Positions 43,850-55,286 of a stretch of DNA of 64,000 nucleotides are shown in pieces; position 1 is the first letter of the stretch, and each line of letters opens with the position of its first letter. Location: NCBI RefSeq assembly GCF_016801865.2, contig NC_068937.1:74209236-74273235 (forward strand). The letters run 5' to 3'. The translations under genes and the position numbers were made by a program. This DNA comes from Culex pipiens pallens. Taxonomy: Eukaryota; Arthropoda; Insecta; Diptera; Culicidae. The notes below the pieces were generated by a model that had not been told where the DNA came from, did no database searches, and was given only the letters and a program-made list of their open reading frames with translations.

Positions 43850-44830
43850 AATTTTGATACGTCACATGACATGGTTCCTTGCAAATTCCGAAGTGTTCCT
43901 AAGTGAGCACCGGTTACCGGTGACCCGTTCCGGAGTGGCCAGGTCTGGCCAGAGGACACTGGCATCACTTAAAACATAGTTTTTAATTTGATGAATTTTG
44001 ATACGTCACATGACATGGTTCCTTGCAAATTCCGAAGTGTCCCCAAATGGCCACCGGTTACCGGTGACCCGTTCCGGAGCGGCCAGTTTGAGCCACATGA
44101 CGTCACATGACATGGTTCCTTGCAAATTCCGAAGTGTCCCCAAGAGGCCACCGGTATCCGGTGTCCCGTTCCGGAGTGGCCAGGTTTGGCCAGAGGACAT
44201 TGGCATCACTTTAAATTGCAATACTTTTTTTATTTGAAGAATTTTAATACGTCACATGACATGGATCCTTGCAAATTCCGAAGTGTCCCCAAATGGTCAC
44301 CGGTTACCGGTGACCCGTTCCGGATTGGCCAGGTTGGGCCAGCAGACGCTGGCATTACTTAAAACGGTCACAATTTTTGATTTGAAGAATTTTGATACGT
44401 CACATGGCCAGCAGACACTGGCATCACTTAAAACGGTCACAATTTTTGATTTGAAGAATTTTGATACGTCACATGACATGGTTCCTTGCAAATTCCAAAG
44501 TGTCCCCAAGTGGCCACCGGTAAGCGGTGACCCGTTCCGGAGTGGCCAGGTTAGGTTAGAGGTCATTGGCATCACTTAAAATGGTCATAGTTTTTAATTT
44601 GATTAATTTTGATATGTCACATGACATGGTTCCTGGCAAATTCCGAAGTGTCCCTAAGGGGCCACCGGTTACCGGAGTCCCGTTCCGAAGTGGCCATGTT
44701 GGACCAGAGGACGTTGGCGTCACTTTTAATGTTCATAGTTTTTAATTTGATGAATTCTGTTATGGCACATGACATGGTTCCTAGCCAATTCCAAAGTGTC
44801 CACAAGTGGCCACCGTTGCAGTTGAGTCTT
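43850..44830. repeat. Minisatellite, units of about 144-148 bp
   Basis: CACATGACATGGTTCCTTGC recurs at about 43864, 44008, 44105, 44254, 44471, 44619 and 44767. Spacing is 144-150 bp, with two shortened units. Each unit contains a near-palindromic CACCGGTTACCGGTGACC and TTTTAATTTGATGAATTTTG. About eight units, diverging toward the right. Confidence 0.9.
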
Positions 44831-44965
44831 TTTACCGGACGGACGCGTTTTTAATTCGCTCTACACCTTATTTTTATTTACCTTCACTGACCCAGTCCAC
44901 AAACGTAAACATATTTATTTTGTTGTCGCGCGTCGCGTGTGCCCTTATTAACAAACGTAAGCAAA

Positions 44966-45193
44966 ATGCAGTGCTATGTGCCGTCGTGCTCTTCACCTTT
45001 CGACCAACAATACCTCTGGAACTGCTCGGGGATCTGTAACCGAAGTTCTCACGCGGCCTGTATTGGGGTCAAGCGTGGCTCCGAAGACGACTTGCAACTA
45101 CATGTACTTCCAATATGCAGCCTTTGTCGAAATAACCTACATATGGAAATCGACATTAGAAAAATAATGCTTGACTCACATCAAGACAAATGA
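44966..45193 (+). CDS. PHD-type zinc-finger reading frame, frameshifted
   Basis: From the ATG at 44966 (context GCAAAATGC) the frame gives a Cys4-His-Cys3 pattern: CYVPSC, then W-N-CSGIC, HAAC and CSLC, the spacing of a PHD finger. The frame ends at a TGA at 45193 while the overlapping frame from 45171 continues, so the pair is either one gene with an indel or a frameshift. Such PHD plus coiled-coil proteins occur in many mosquito hypothetical genes and as ORF1 of some non-LTR elements (family knowledge). Without a downstream RT I cannot say which. A zinc-dependent nucleic-acid or peptide reader is the likely biochemical type. It sits directly after the minisatellite. Confidence 0.5.
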   Translation: MQCYVPSCSSPFDQQYLWNCSGICNRSSHAACIGVKRGSEDDLQLHVLPICSLCRNNLHMEIDIRKIMLDSHQDK

Positions 45194-45548
45194 CAAGACA
45201 AATCAAGAAGCCCTTAATGAACTGCATAATAAAATCATAGGCCTGCAGGAAGAAATTACGAAATCTGCAGAAATCGCAAGTCGAATACATACGGCAGTAT
45301 TAACACAGGCACCGACAATGGACTTCCCCTTAAACGAAGTCAGAAAAGCATTTGAAGACACCACCTCGGACCAGAATCAAAAACTCGCTGAATCATTCTG
45401 CCGTATCCAGGAAATTGAGGGGGCCCTCACTTCATCCATCAATAAACTGCAAGACAATGAAATTGAAGTCCGGCAAAAATCACTTGCAGAAGAATTAAAC
45501 GAACAAACCGTACTGGAAATCGAATCTCCTGGCATAAAATGGAAATAA
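45171..45548 (+). CDS. Coiled-coil C-terminal part of the PHD reading frame
   Basis: About 120 residues, open to 45548. The sequence is strongly heptad-like and charged (NELHNKIIGLQEEITKSAEI; FCRIQEIEGALTSSINKLQD; RQKSLAEELNEQTVLEIESP), predicting a coiled coil for oligomerisation. No ATG of its own: the frame opens at a TTG overlapping the PHD frame by 23 bp. This supports a single ancestral protein broken by a one-base change near 45171-45193. An AATAAA lies 76 bp after the stop. No hits can be named by eye. Confidence 0.5.
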   Translation: MTHIKTNDKTNQEALNELHNKIIGLQEEITKSAEIASRIHTAVLTQAPTMDFPLNEVRKAFEDTTSDQNQKLAESFCRIQEIEGALTSSINKLQDNEIEVRQKSLAEELNEQTVLEIESPGIKWK

Positions 45549-45623
45549 AGTAATTATTGTTTTTATGAAAAATTTTACCGCAAGTGTATGTTTTTGAGGT
45601 GATTTTTATCAATTTATTTGCAA

Positions 45624-45629
45624 AATAAA
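45624..45629 (+). promoter_or_regulatory. Possible polyadenylation signal
   Basis: AATAAA about 75 bp downstream of the coiled-coil frame's stop, the usual place for 3'-end formation of that transcript. Confidence 0.4.
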
Positions 45630-46325
45630 CTACTAAAGTTTGGATTATTAAGCATACATCGGGCCGATGACTTCATTTAAAGTTGTACTTTTATCACATT
45701 TAACTTAACTACTGTGTAATTTGACTTTTACTACAGTAATTCTTATAATAAAAATTGAATTATTGATAAACAAAAATAGTTTTGTTTTCACTGTGCGCAG
45801 TTTTCGCGCGTTATTAATCTCAATCACTCAAGATGGCGGCCTTTAGCATCCCCCTGGTAAACAGGCAGGCAGGCAGGCGAGCAAGCTCGTGAGAGAGTTT
45901 GAACCTGAGAGAGAGCACGTGCGTGTACGAATTGGAAATAAACATCGTTGTTAGGTAGCCCCTTACAGCTGGCCGCGCAAAAATGGACAGTTTTGGGCGC
46001 TAATAACTTCGCGGGAAAAAATCCTAAAAATATGGTGTCTTCGGGAAAGTTGTTCTAAATTTAATGAAGGTCCTACATCTGAGAAATGGTAAGAATAGGA
46101 TTGTTAGGATTGTTATGGTGTCACAGGTAAAAAAGTAAAACCGTTGCTTTTCTCCATACATTTTGACAATTTTTCCCTTACAAACTTTAAGCGATTGGAG
46201 GGAGGGGTTCCCGTGGTTAGAATGTGCTCAAATTTTGAATTTAGCCTAGTGATGGGCCAATCTTTGATTTCAGGGGGTAGCCCCAAAAAAGCCCGCCCTT
46301 ATGTTTACAAATAATATATAATTTC
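45630..46325. other. Unassigned sequence with short GGCA and GAGA runs
   Basis: CAGGCAGGCAGGCAGGCGAG at about 45862 and GAGAGAGAGC at about 45907 are simple repeats. No ORF or RNA gene supported. Confidence 0.5.
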
Positions 46326-46735
46326 CCGGGACCGTGGTGTAGGGGTAAGCGTGATTGCCTCTCACCCAGTCGGCCTGGGTTCGATCCCAGACGGTCCCGG
46401 TGGCATTTTTCGAGACGAGATTTGTCTGATCACGCCTTCCGTCGGACGGGAAGTTAATGTTGGCCCCGGACTAACCTAAAAGGGTTAGGTCGTTAGCTCA
46501 GTCCAGGTGTAGGAGTCGTCTCCCTGGGTCCTGCCTCGGTGGAGTCGCTGGTAGGCAGTTGGACTAACAAACCTAAGGTCATCAGTTCGAACCCCGGGGT
46601 GGATGGAAGCTAAGGTGTAAAAAGTGGTTTGCAATTGCCTCAACAATCAAGCCTTCGGACACTTAGTTTCGAGTAGGAATCTCGCAATCGAGAACGCCAA
46701 GGCAATGATGTAGAGCGAATAATTTGATTTGATAT
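46326..46735 (+). mobile_element. Dimeric tRNA-derived SINE
   Basis: The first unit folds as a tRNA: GGGACCG pairs with CGGTCCC, with an A box TGGTGTAGGGG and B box GGTTCGATCC, but the T arm is one base short, so it is not a functional tRNA gene. A second tRNA-like unit follows: TTAGCTCAGTCCAGG as A box, AGTTCGAACC as B box near 46582. Then come a SINE body (GGATGGAAGCTAAGGTG, CAATTGCCTCAACAATC) and an AT tail TAATTTGATTTGAT. Pol III promoters are thus present in both halves. A truncated relative lies at 24483-24655. Confidence 0.85.
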
Positions 46736-48429
46736 AATTTCCATGTATCGAGATTTTTGCAATATGATAAATAACGACTTAAACAACTCTCGACTTGATT
46801 AGGTCCTATAAACATATGAAAGACAATAGCTTAAAGGTCCTTTTCAAAAAAAACTCTGGAACTTGTTTTTTCCTTTTTAATGTCAATTATAAATATTCAT
46901 TTAAGAAAAAATTACAATTATCCGGAAAACCCGAATGTTCACAATTGGCGGACATTGACTTTACAAATATCGCCAGAGTTTTGCCCCGAAAATATAATCC
47001 TAGAGATCTTTTTAAAGGTCCTATAAAAGACAATAGCTTATAGGACCCTTTCAAAAAATCTCTAGAATTTAATATTGTGGTTGACGTGAAACACAAAATG
47101 ACTTATTAACACCAAAAATGGAAATTACCTTGATACAGCCAAATTAACTTAGGGTCTAAAAAACAGACTATGAGGATTGCTATGCTCGAGAAAAAGCTTT
47201 CCCCTTTTAAAAATAATAAAATAAAACAATATTTCAAAAAAAATAGATTTTATATCTGGGATGTAACTGCTATGCATACTTTAAGGTAAATTTGTGGACC
47301 ACATTTTTTGGCTTCTTTCAGTTATAATTATTGGAATTTAAAATTTACACTTTCTGACTAAGAAGATTAGAGAAGAACTTGAACATCGAACATTTCACAT
47401 ACTATGTTCGAAACAATTTAGAATTCTCCAAATAATTTTCTGATTAGTTTATATAAAATCAAGAGGTCCAAAAATGGTCGATTTCCCGGGATTTTTTTCC
47501 CGAGAATTCCCGCTCGTCACTCTCTATCTACAACCCAACCCCACCTCTAGACGAGCTTCAATCTAATAAATCGCCAAAAATCAATTTTTTAACCAATTTT
47601 CGACCTTTAAAAAGCATTGGAAAGAAGAACTCTTCAAATTTGAGAAAATTTTAGGGTTGGACGTGTGACTTGTTTTATGTGACTTTGCCGATGTTTTATA
47701 ACATGTTTTTTTCTGGGGTCAACCTTGGCTGTGTTCATTAATATTTTCAGTACTTTTTTTTCTTTTGTCCCAGACTATAACTCTAAGCATTTTTTTAACA
47801 ATTTAAATGATAATGGTTCATTCTATAGTAAAAAAAACTGTGTAAAACATGGAAAAAATTAAACATTGGCTGTAAAAACATGAAAAAATAGGTGCTAGAA
47901 TAGGCCAAATACTACCAAAAACAAATATCAACTAAACAAGATAAATGCAAATATAAAAACTTAAAATAAAACAAAACAACATAAAACAAGAGAAGTAATG
48001 TTTTTCGTAGAACAAAAGTTGCTCAAAATGACAAGCGAAAAATTAAACAAATAAAAAAAATTGGGCAGCAAAGGGTTAACACTTAAAAAAACTCAAGTTC
48101 ATCGATTTGATTTCTTTGAGAGGCTGTATCTCAGAAACTAATTGCTCGATTTGAAAGTTTCAGATAGAAAATTGTACAAAATTTTCTTGGCCCTTCAAAA
48201 AAATTTTAAGGGTTCTTTACATTCTAGAAGTATTTTTAAAATGAAAAGAAACCAAAATAAATTGAATAAGCCCTAATATTAGCTTTAACCTGAAAACCAG
48301 GGCTGAGCTGTAGGTTAGTCGTCGACTAACAAGTTCTTTAACAAAAAGGTCACCCTCAGCAGGGCCCAAGAGAAACTTTGCATTTTGCAAATTTGCTAAG
48401 TTGCCAAGTTGCGCCGCGTTTGTTTTGAA
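46736..48429. other. AT-rich DNA with short direct repeats
   Basis: AAAGGTCCTATAAAAGACAA near 47013 resembles 46800-46845, a decayed direct repeat of about 210-bp spacing. 48301-48350 repeats the GTCGTCGACTAACAAG scrap seen at 29800. No gene supported; the small ORF at 46795-47043 is a by-product of the repeat. Confidence 0.45.
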
Positions 48430-48995
48430 TCAATTGTTCATCCATACAAGTCTCCATACAATTTTGGCTGCTGTCCATACAAAAATGATATTTAAATATT
48501 CAAACAGCTGTAACTTTTCAGTGAATTTTCTGATCAATTTGGTTCGGCAAAGTTGTAGGTATTGTTGAGGACAATTGAGAAAAAAATAAGTACACGGAAA
48601 AAAATGCAGATTTTTTAATCAACTTTTCACTGAAACTCAATTTCCCAAAATACGTATTTTTTAGAATTTCGAGATTATTTTTTTGTTTTAGGGGACAAAA
48701 CCCCGCAATTTTTGAGCCATAGAGAAACATGGTCAAAAAATCTGCCGCCGAGTTATGAATTTTTGAAAAAATAGTGATTTTTGGATAAAATTAAAATTTC
48801 ATGCAAAAACTTACTTTACAGTTTTTTTGATAAAGAGCTCCGTTTTCAAGATATAGCCGCCGAAAGTTTGATTTTTGCGAAATATTTGCAGTTTTTCGAT
48901 TTTTAAAAATAGTGACCATGAGTGACAATTGAAGATTGGACCTCGGGTTGCTGAGATACTGCATACGCGTATCATACGCACATAATATTCTCATT

Positions 48996-51713
48996 CCCGA
49001 GCAGGGGTAAATAACACGGGAATACCAAATTTTGGTATTACTTGGGCAAATAACAGCGACCAAAATGTGCTCTTGGTTGCCCAGTAATAGATGGTAAAAT
49101 ACCATGAAATCATACCAAAATCTTGTATGTGGAAGGGCACAACAATACCAAACCATGTTATTCCAAAGGTAAAATAATACCACAAAATAAAATCATTTCA
49201 ATACCAACTTGAGATCTTCTGGATTTTTGAACATTGCTTGAATACCAAAACTTGGTATTGCCATGGTTTTAATTTTAGGTATTCCCGCGCCCTTGGAAAG
49301 TCATATTTTGGTATTCCTGTGATCTTCCACATACAAGATTTTGATATGATTTCATGGTATTTTACCATCTATTACTGGGCAACCAAGAGCACATTTTGGT
49401 CGCTGGTATTTGCACAAGTAATACCAAAATTTAGTATTTTCATACCATTTTTAGTGCAGCAGTTGCAGTTAGTGAAAAAACGGAAATGATCCATAGGGTA
49501 GAGTAGTCATCAATGAGACACGGGGAACAATGATAAAATGGCTCTCACAATTCGTAGTTTCAACCAATCAGGCTCATATTTGGGGGAAAGGTGTGTCTAC
49601 TGGATACACGTCTGCCATATAAGTGGCTTTGATTATGGACGCTCCCTTGAAAAGTTATTCATAAATGTTTGATTCTGGGGTGTAAAAGTAAATTATGCCT
49701 GAAAATTACTTTTTCGCTTATAGGCTGCCAATAATACAAAAACTAAAATTTCTCCAAACTTCTTTCGTCATTTCATAGGCCATGAGTTGGGCTACAATAA
49801 TGGCCTTTCATTAGAATTGACCAAAATTAAGAATATACCCGGAATCCAGGACTGTCTCATTGTTCCCCACTCATTTCAGCCCATGGGTAACAATGAGACA
49901 CTTTGATTTTTCTTCAATAAACTTTTCAAAATCGATGGAAATCTTTCAAAACATGAATTAAAAGTGATTTTTGGCATATTTATAGAGTTTAAACTTCATT
50001 CAACCAAAAATACAAAGTTAATTGGTATGAATATATGGATTTTACAAAATTTAAATACTTTTTAGTGTAACTTTTTATATTAAAAGTTTCATGTTGGCAA
50101 AATTGCTCTAAAATGTTCAAGGCAAGTCACTTGCAATGGAACAATACAAAAACATGATGTTTTGCTAGAAAAATGTTGATTTTCGTAGAGTGTCTCATTG
50201 TTCCCCCGCTGTCTCATTGTTCCTGCCAAGTGCGTCTACAATGAGACAGTTGAATAACTCTGGCTGTAGATGTCGGATCGATCTCATATTTTGGTCAATG
50301 ATAGAGCACATTAAAAGAAAGATAATGCAACTAAAAGCTCATTAAGACATGCTGATGAAAAAATTAGAAAAATCGTTGAAAGTTGAAAACCAAAAGTGTC
50401 TCATTGATGACTACCCTACCCTATGCAACAGCCAAATCTACTCACCTGATGATTCCATGTTGTTCTTAGTGATATTCTTCACCACACCGAATGCATTTGT
50501 CATTGATGAACGGCCTGTGCTTGAAGTTCTTGAAGCTTTTGAAAATAAAAAGATTGAAAAATAAGTATTATTAAAATGAAACTGGATTGAAATTCACCAA
50601 AATTCAATAATCTGTCGATTAACTCGTTTTTGAAAGTATTTGGTTATCCCAACTTAGAGAAATTTCAACGTTTTAAAAAAAATCTTAGTGGGTATGTAAA
50701 AAAAATGAAAATCAGCTTTAACATTTTTGGGTTTCAAGTCATTTTAGCGCAAAATTAATTATCTCATTAAAATTCATAAAAAAAATCCCATAGTTTCAGA
50801 GGAATTTGATGAAACCTTTCAATTCCAAAATAATACCAAAATGTGGCATCCTGACTTAGAAAATTTTCCACAGTTTCAAGTTATTTCTTTAGGGGGTATA
50901 TCAAAAATGTTTGAAATCAAGTTTGAAATTTCCGGTTTTCAATGAAAGCATTCGCTTTGAGACATCATTTTAGCGCAAAATTAATTATTTTGTCGAAATT
51001 GGTCAAAATTTTCCCATAGTTTCAGAGGAATTTGATAAAACACTTTAATACCAAAATAATACCAAAATGTGCCATCATGACTTAGAAAATTTTCCACAAT
51101 TCCAAGCCATTTCTGTAGGGGGTATATCAAAAATGTTTAAAATCAAGTTTGAAATTTCCGGTTTTCAATTAAAGCATTTGCTTTGATACATCATTTTAGC
51201 GCAAAATTAATTATTTTGTCAAAATTGGTCAAAATTTTCCCATAGTTTCAAAGGAATTTGATGAAACACTTTAATACCAAAATAATACCAAAATGTGCCA
51301 TCATGACTTAGAAAATTTTTCAGAATTTCAAGTAATTTCTTTAGGGGGTATATCAAAAATGCTTAAAATCAAGTTTATAATTTCCGGTTTTCAATGAAGG
51401 CATTTGCTTTGATACATCATTTTAGCGCAAAATTAATTATTTTGTCAAAATTAGTCAAAATGTTCCCATAGTTTCAGAGGAATTTGATAAAATACTGTAA
51501 TACCAAAAGAATACCAAAATGTGGTGTTCGACCATTGACAAATGCTGCAATTTTGCAATATCAAAACAATACCTTAAATTGGTATGATACCACATTTTGC
51601 TCTTGCATAATCCTTAAGAAAAATTTTAAAGGGTCCAGGAATACCAAAATATGGTATTGATACCAGAGAAAGGTATTATTACGCATTTCCCTTGTTATTT
51701 ACCCATGCTCGGG
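48996..51713. mobile_element. N2 copy C, interrupted by N4
   Basis: CCCGAGCAGGGGTAAATAAC at 48996 to CATGCTCGGG at 51713, flanked by TT on both sides (48994-48995, 51714-51715). Removing the 926-bp N4 insertion and its TA duplication leaves 1790 bp, almost identical to copies A and B. Confidence 0.9.
49496..50421. mobile_element. N4: 926-bp TIR element, TA target duplication
   Basis: The 26-bp ends begin GGGTAGAGTAGTCATCAATG (left) and GGGTAGGGTAGTCATCAATG (right, inverted), with one mismatch. Flanks are TA at 49494-49495 and 50422-50423, while copy A reads the empty site GATCCATATGCAAC. The interior repeats TCTCATTGTTCC or its complement at least five times. No ORF over 75 codons within it, so non-autonomous; TA choice suggests a Tc1/mariner-type mobiliser. 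Confidence 0.9.
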
Positions 51714-52120
51714 TTGTCTGCATACCGTATTGACGATATAGACCCCATATTCGTCGTATTTGAAGTCATATCTACCCAAATATCAGCGTGAATATCATAC
51801 GCGCATAATACTCGCGCAGTATTTCTTGGCTGCATACCGTATCGACTCGAATATTGGCTTCATATTGGTGCAATATCAGAAGTGAATTGCCCTTTGCACT
51901 AAAACAACCCACCATTTTGAATGTCGATATCTCAGCAACTAACGGTCCGATTTTCAATGATAAATCATGAAACATTCGTAAAATTTTCCGATCTTTTGAA
52001 AAACATATTTTGGAAAAAATTAAATTAAGACTAGCATTTTAAATAGGCGTAATATTCAATGTTTGTTTTTGCATGAAATTTCGATTTTTTCCAAAAATCA
52101 CTATTTTTTCAAAAATGTAT

Positions 52121-53350
52121 AAAGATTGACTGTTAGCGCCCTTTCGCAATCTAAACAAGCACCCCAGGCGCACCTTTCGAAAAAACCCTCCCCTTTCGAA
52201 AATCCTGTGCACGGCCCTGCCTTGGTGTTTTGCAAGCGTGAAATAATTTCATGCAGTTTTTCGTTGTGGTTTAGCAAACAGTAAAAAAGAGAGGTTTTCA
52301 TGCAGATTGTAGTTGATGAAATATATTTTGGTGTGATTTTCGAGCACAAACAAACAACAAACCTGTGCGTTCCGCTCCGACGAGAAGCCCCCGCTTACAT
52401 GACCGTTCACTCAGGCGGTTGACAGATGAAAGAGGACGAGCCAGCTTGTGTCATTAAAAAATATCCACGGTCATATTTCTTTCCAAAAACTAAGAATTTT
52501 ATGACAAAACATTCACTATCAGAATGTGCAATGGTTATCATAAAAAGGCATACCGTTTCATTACCCACTTAACACCCGGTTAAATATTTTAAGTCGAGCA
52601 AAATAGTTATATCAAATCAATTATTCTACAGCTGCCGAAAAAGAAACCAATCCCGAGGCATTCGTAGTTGAGTAATTTCAGGGAACTTTCTGCATGGTTA
52701 GAAAGTGATCTCATCCCAAAGCTGTATTTCATAGGTACGCGCTATCTTGGTTAGCATTCGTGCGAGTATATCACTCCGTGCCACGAAAACCTAAACAACA
52801 ACAAACGAACAATGAATCGTGCCAGGAAAACATATACATAAACAAAGTCAGTTTCCATCGGAGTGACGGAGTCAGTAATAGCAATTTTGACAACAGCACC
52901 TAAATCCACTAAATCGCGAATAATTTAGTAGTACCATGTTTGCATCCTTCTAACACAAACCCAAAGATGAACGGCCGACAGCCTCAGCGTTCATCAAGAA
53001 AACCTCTGTTTGGAACAGAAAAAAAAGTTTCCTGAACGGCCAATTAGCAATTATTGTCTGACAGACTTGTCATCAAATTTGTCTCAAATAAGACATACTC
53101 AAAATTTGTTTGCGTTCGTCCAACAGTGCTTCCGATTCTATCGAGACAAATCTCATTCCGGTTAAGTACCTAACATTTAGCCAAACATTCAGATTCTCGT
53201 AAGCAAAATATTATTGAGCACAACTTGCTGATTTTTAAACCGCGATTTTTACGCAGCTATAATGTCCTGTCACTCACAGTGAAGGAGGAGTTTGATTTTA
53301 TCCGGCGATAATCAAAAATAAAAGTTTTTGTAAATGTCAACAGCTTAGCC
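52121..53350. other. Unassigned sequence
   Basis: No gene supported. Contains one copy of the 90-bp direct repeat (52364-52453). CGCCCTTTCGCAATC and CCCTCCCCTTTCGAAAATCC near 52140-52200 look like dispersed-repeat pieces. Confidence 0.4.
52364..52453. repeat. 90-bp direct repeat, copy 1
   Basis: TGTGCGTTCCGCTCCGACG to CCAGCTTGTGTCA. Repeated at 56416-56505 with one T/C change visible. The two copies lie 4.05 kb apart, in the same orientation. Confidence 0.9.
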
Positions 53351-53577
53351 ACACAGAAAAAAATGATGGTAATATTCATCAGAAATGGTGACAGATTTTG
53401 TGGCCAAATAAATGATAAATTTTACCCCAGAAAATGATGAATTTTCATCAGTTTTTGATGAATATTCATCAGGTTCACATTTTTGCACATTTTTTATGTA
53501 ATATTACACAAATAAAGAGGTAATATTCAACCTACCAAATTTTCAACATTCCAAAATTCAACTTTTTTTTTCTGTGT
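53351..53577. mobile_element. 227-bp MITE with TGATGAATNTTCATCA palindromes
   Basis: Ends ACACAGAAAAAAA and TTTTTTTTCTGTGT. The interior repeats GATGAATTTTCATCA and GATGAATATTCATCA. Non-coding; target duplication unclear. Confidence 0.7.
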
Positions 53578-55286
53578 ACTCGACTTAAACTGCGCAGAGG
53601 GAGTGATGTCACATTTATTCCATGGCAAGCTGGCGCAGGTTAAGTTAGCTGAAAACACTTGCACCTTCTGTTGGGGCACCTGTGCCAGAGTTTGGGGTCC
53701 GCTGCCAGCACTGTGAAGGTCAGCTGGCTTTCCCGCTAGGCTCTTCGTTGACAGCTTGTCTGTCACCATGGCACAACAGCCAAACCCAGAAAAGTTGGTC
53801 GTTTTTGGTCGGTCATATCAGGCCGATCACTAGCTCAACTACCGCCTGGGACTCATGGTCGAATGTCAGTGGTTTTTGGGCGTTCAACGCAACACGACTG
53901 GTCCTCACTCTTCTCCGGAAAGACGTTTCACCTTACCTAGCAATCCTTTAGCGATTTGCAGCAAGCCTTCATAACGAGGAGGTGATGGTATTCGTTCGAC
54001 TAGGAAAGTACGGTACTAGACCGGAGGACAAGGTCAGCCAAAGACAGACAACCACAACCACCGTTAACACCAGAGCCTTTTTAACGAAGAAGCCGAGCTT
54101 CCAGATTATCGAGTGAGCAAACTGTGGACACGCCGTTGATCGCTCTCAATTGCATCGATGACGTCACATGTACATGGCTCGCAGCAGCAGCATTACTAAA
54201 GGTTACAATCATGCAACTTTGTTCCGCATCACATTTTCCAAACCTGGCTGTCTCCCGTGTTGTGTCAACACGCAAACATGTGAACCAGTGAAGACGACAT
54301 GCAGTCTTCGTAACACCAATTCCACCGCTGCAGGAGAGATTCTTCGTTATACTGTTCTTGTCATCTGTATCAGTACAAGTTCGCGATCAGCAAAACTAGC
54401 AGAGAAAACCGTCAAAACACCTCGGAGAACATCCGGCGGTCCAGCATAACCTCGATCCTTGAACAATCAACAGAAAGCAGAATCTTCAAGTTTTGATCAC
54501 CTGATAGAATCGTATTCGCTTATTTGATCTACTTTGACCAGTAGTCTGCCGGAGCAGTTCAACCCGTACCATAGCTTCTAACAGGGGCGATGTTGGGACA
54601 ACTGGACCAGAGCATGGCATCACTTTCATCAACTGTGAAGGACCGCTCGCTTTCGTACTGGGATCTTCGTCAAAAGCTTTTCTGTCATCACTTGCGCCGT
54701 AGAACCTTCAGTCCAAGCTCCCGACGCATCTGGCAAACTTCTCATGACAGCCCATTCCGATGCCCTGATGGTGCTGATCTTGCTTTGTCGCAAGCTCGTT
54801 GAGATTGGATTTAGTTGGTACAGCGCTGAACTGGTAGGATGGGTTTTTTTTACTAAGAGCAGCTACTTATAAAGTTTTCGGTTGTAGAGCATTCCGCAAA
54901 CGACGAGGATAAAGAATTGAATCGAATGTATTTAGCCATCGGATTACTTAAGCGTCTCTCCCGCACCATCTTCTTTCCTCGATCATTATGGCTTGTCGAG
55001 TCAAATGGAATTGTTCTTATTTTATTATATTCGTATTTTTCTTGTCGTTCCATTAACAATAGCTGAACTTTGTGATCGCCACTTCCAGGAAAGCATGATC
55101 AACCCTGATCTTACCTTTACTATACTTTCTCAAATTCACTCACAGGCTACGAAGGGTCCACCCCACCAGAGACTGATAAATTATGGACGGTTTGCTCCTG
55201 GCTCCCTTTCTTGAAACGGTTCTCTCCAAGCTGGCTTTCCCTTCCGGAATCTTCTCACACGTTTAATCTTGGAACTGTTTCTTTTT
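53578..55286. other. Moderately GC-rich unassigned region
   Basis: Several plus-strand frames of 60-93 codons, none with a domain I know. 53690-53770 and 54605-54690 look like diverged copies of one another (CACTGTGAAGG, CTCTTCGTTGACAGC versus CAACTGTGAAGG, ATCTTCGTCAAAAGC). The region may therefore be an old, irregular tandem repeat or a decayed gene. It leads into the 92-bp array. Confidence 0.35.

Larger units (their letters stand above)
48430..52120. mobile_element. Foldback repeat FB1, copy 3 (diverged), interrupted by N2-C
   Basis: Left part 48430-48995: CCATACAAAAATGATATTT, GGCAAAGTTGTAGGTATTG, and TCGGGTTGCTGAGATACTG. Right part 51714-52120: ATGTCGATATCTCAGCAACT and GGTCCGATTTTCAATG, matching the FB1 copy 2 interior at 15160-15200. 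More diverged than copies 1 and 2. Confidence 0.6.

Noticed and set aside
40719..43968. Frames of 700-1050 codons (FCIFVFLY and NTKIQKYK repeats) on both strands
   Set aside because: They are translations of the TATTTTTG satellite; no unique N-terminus, domain or composition beyond the 8-bp unit.
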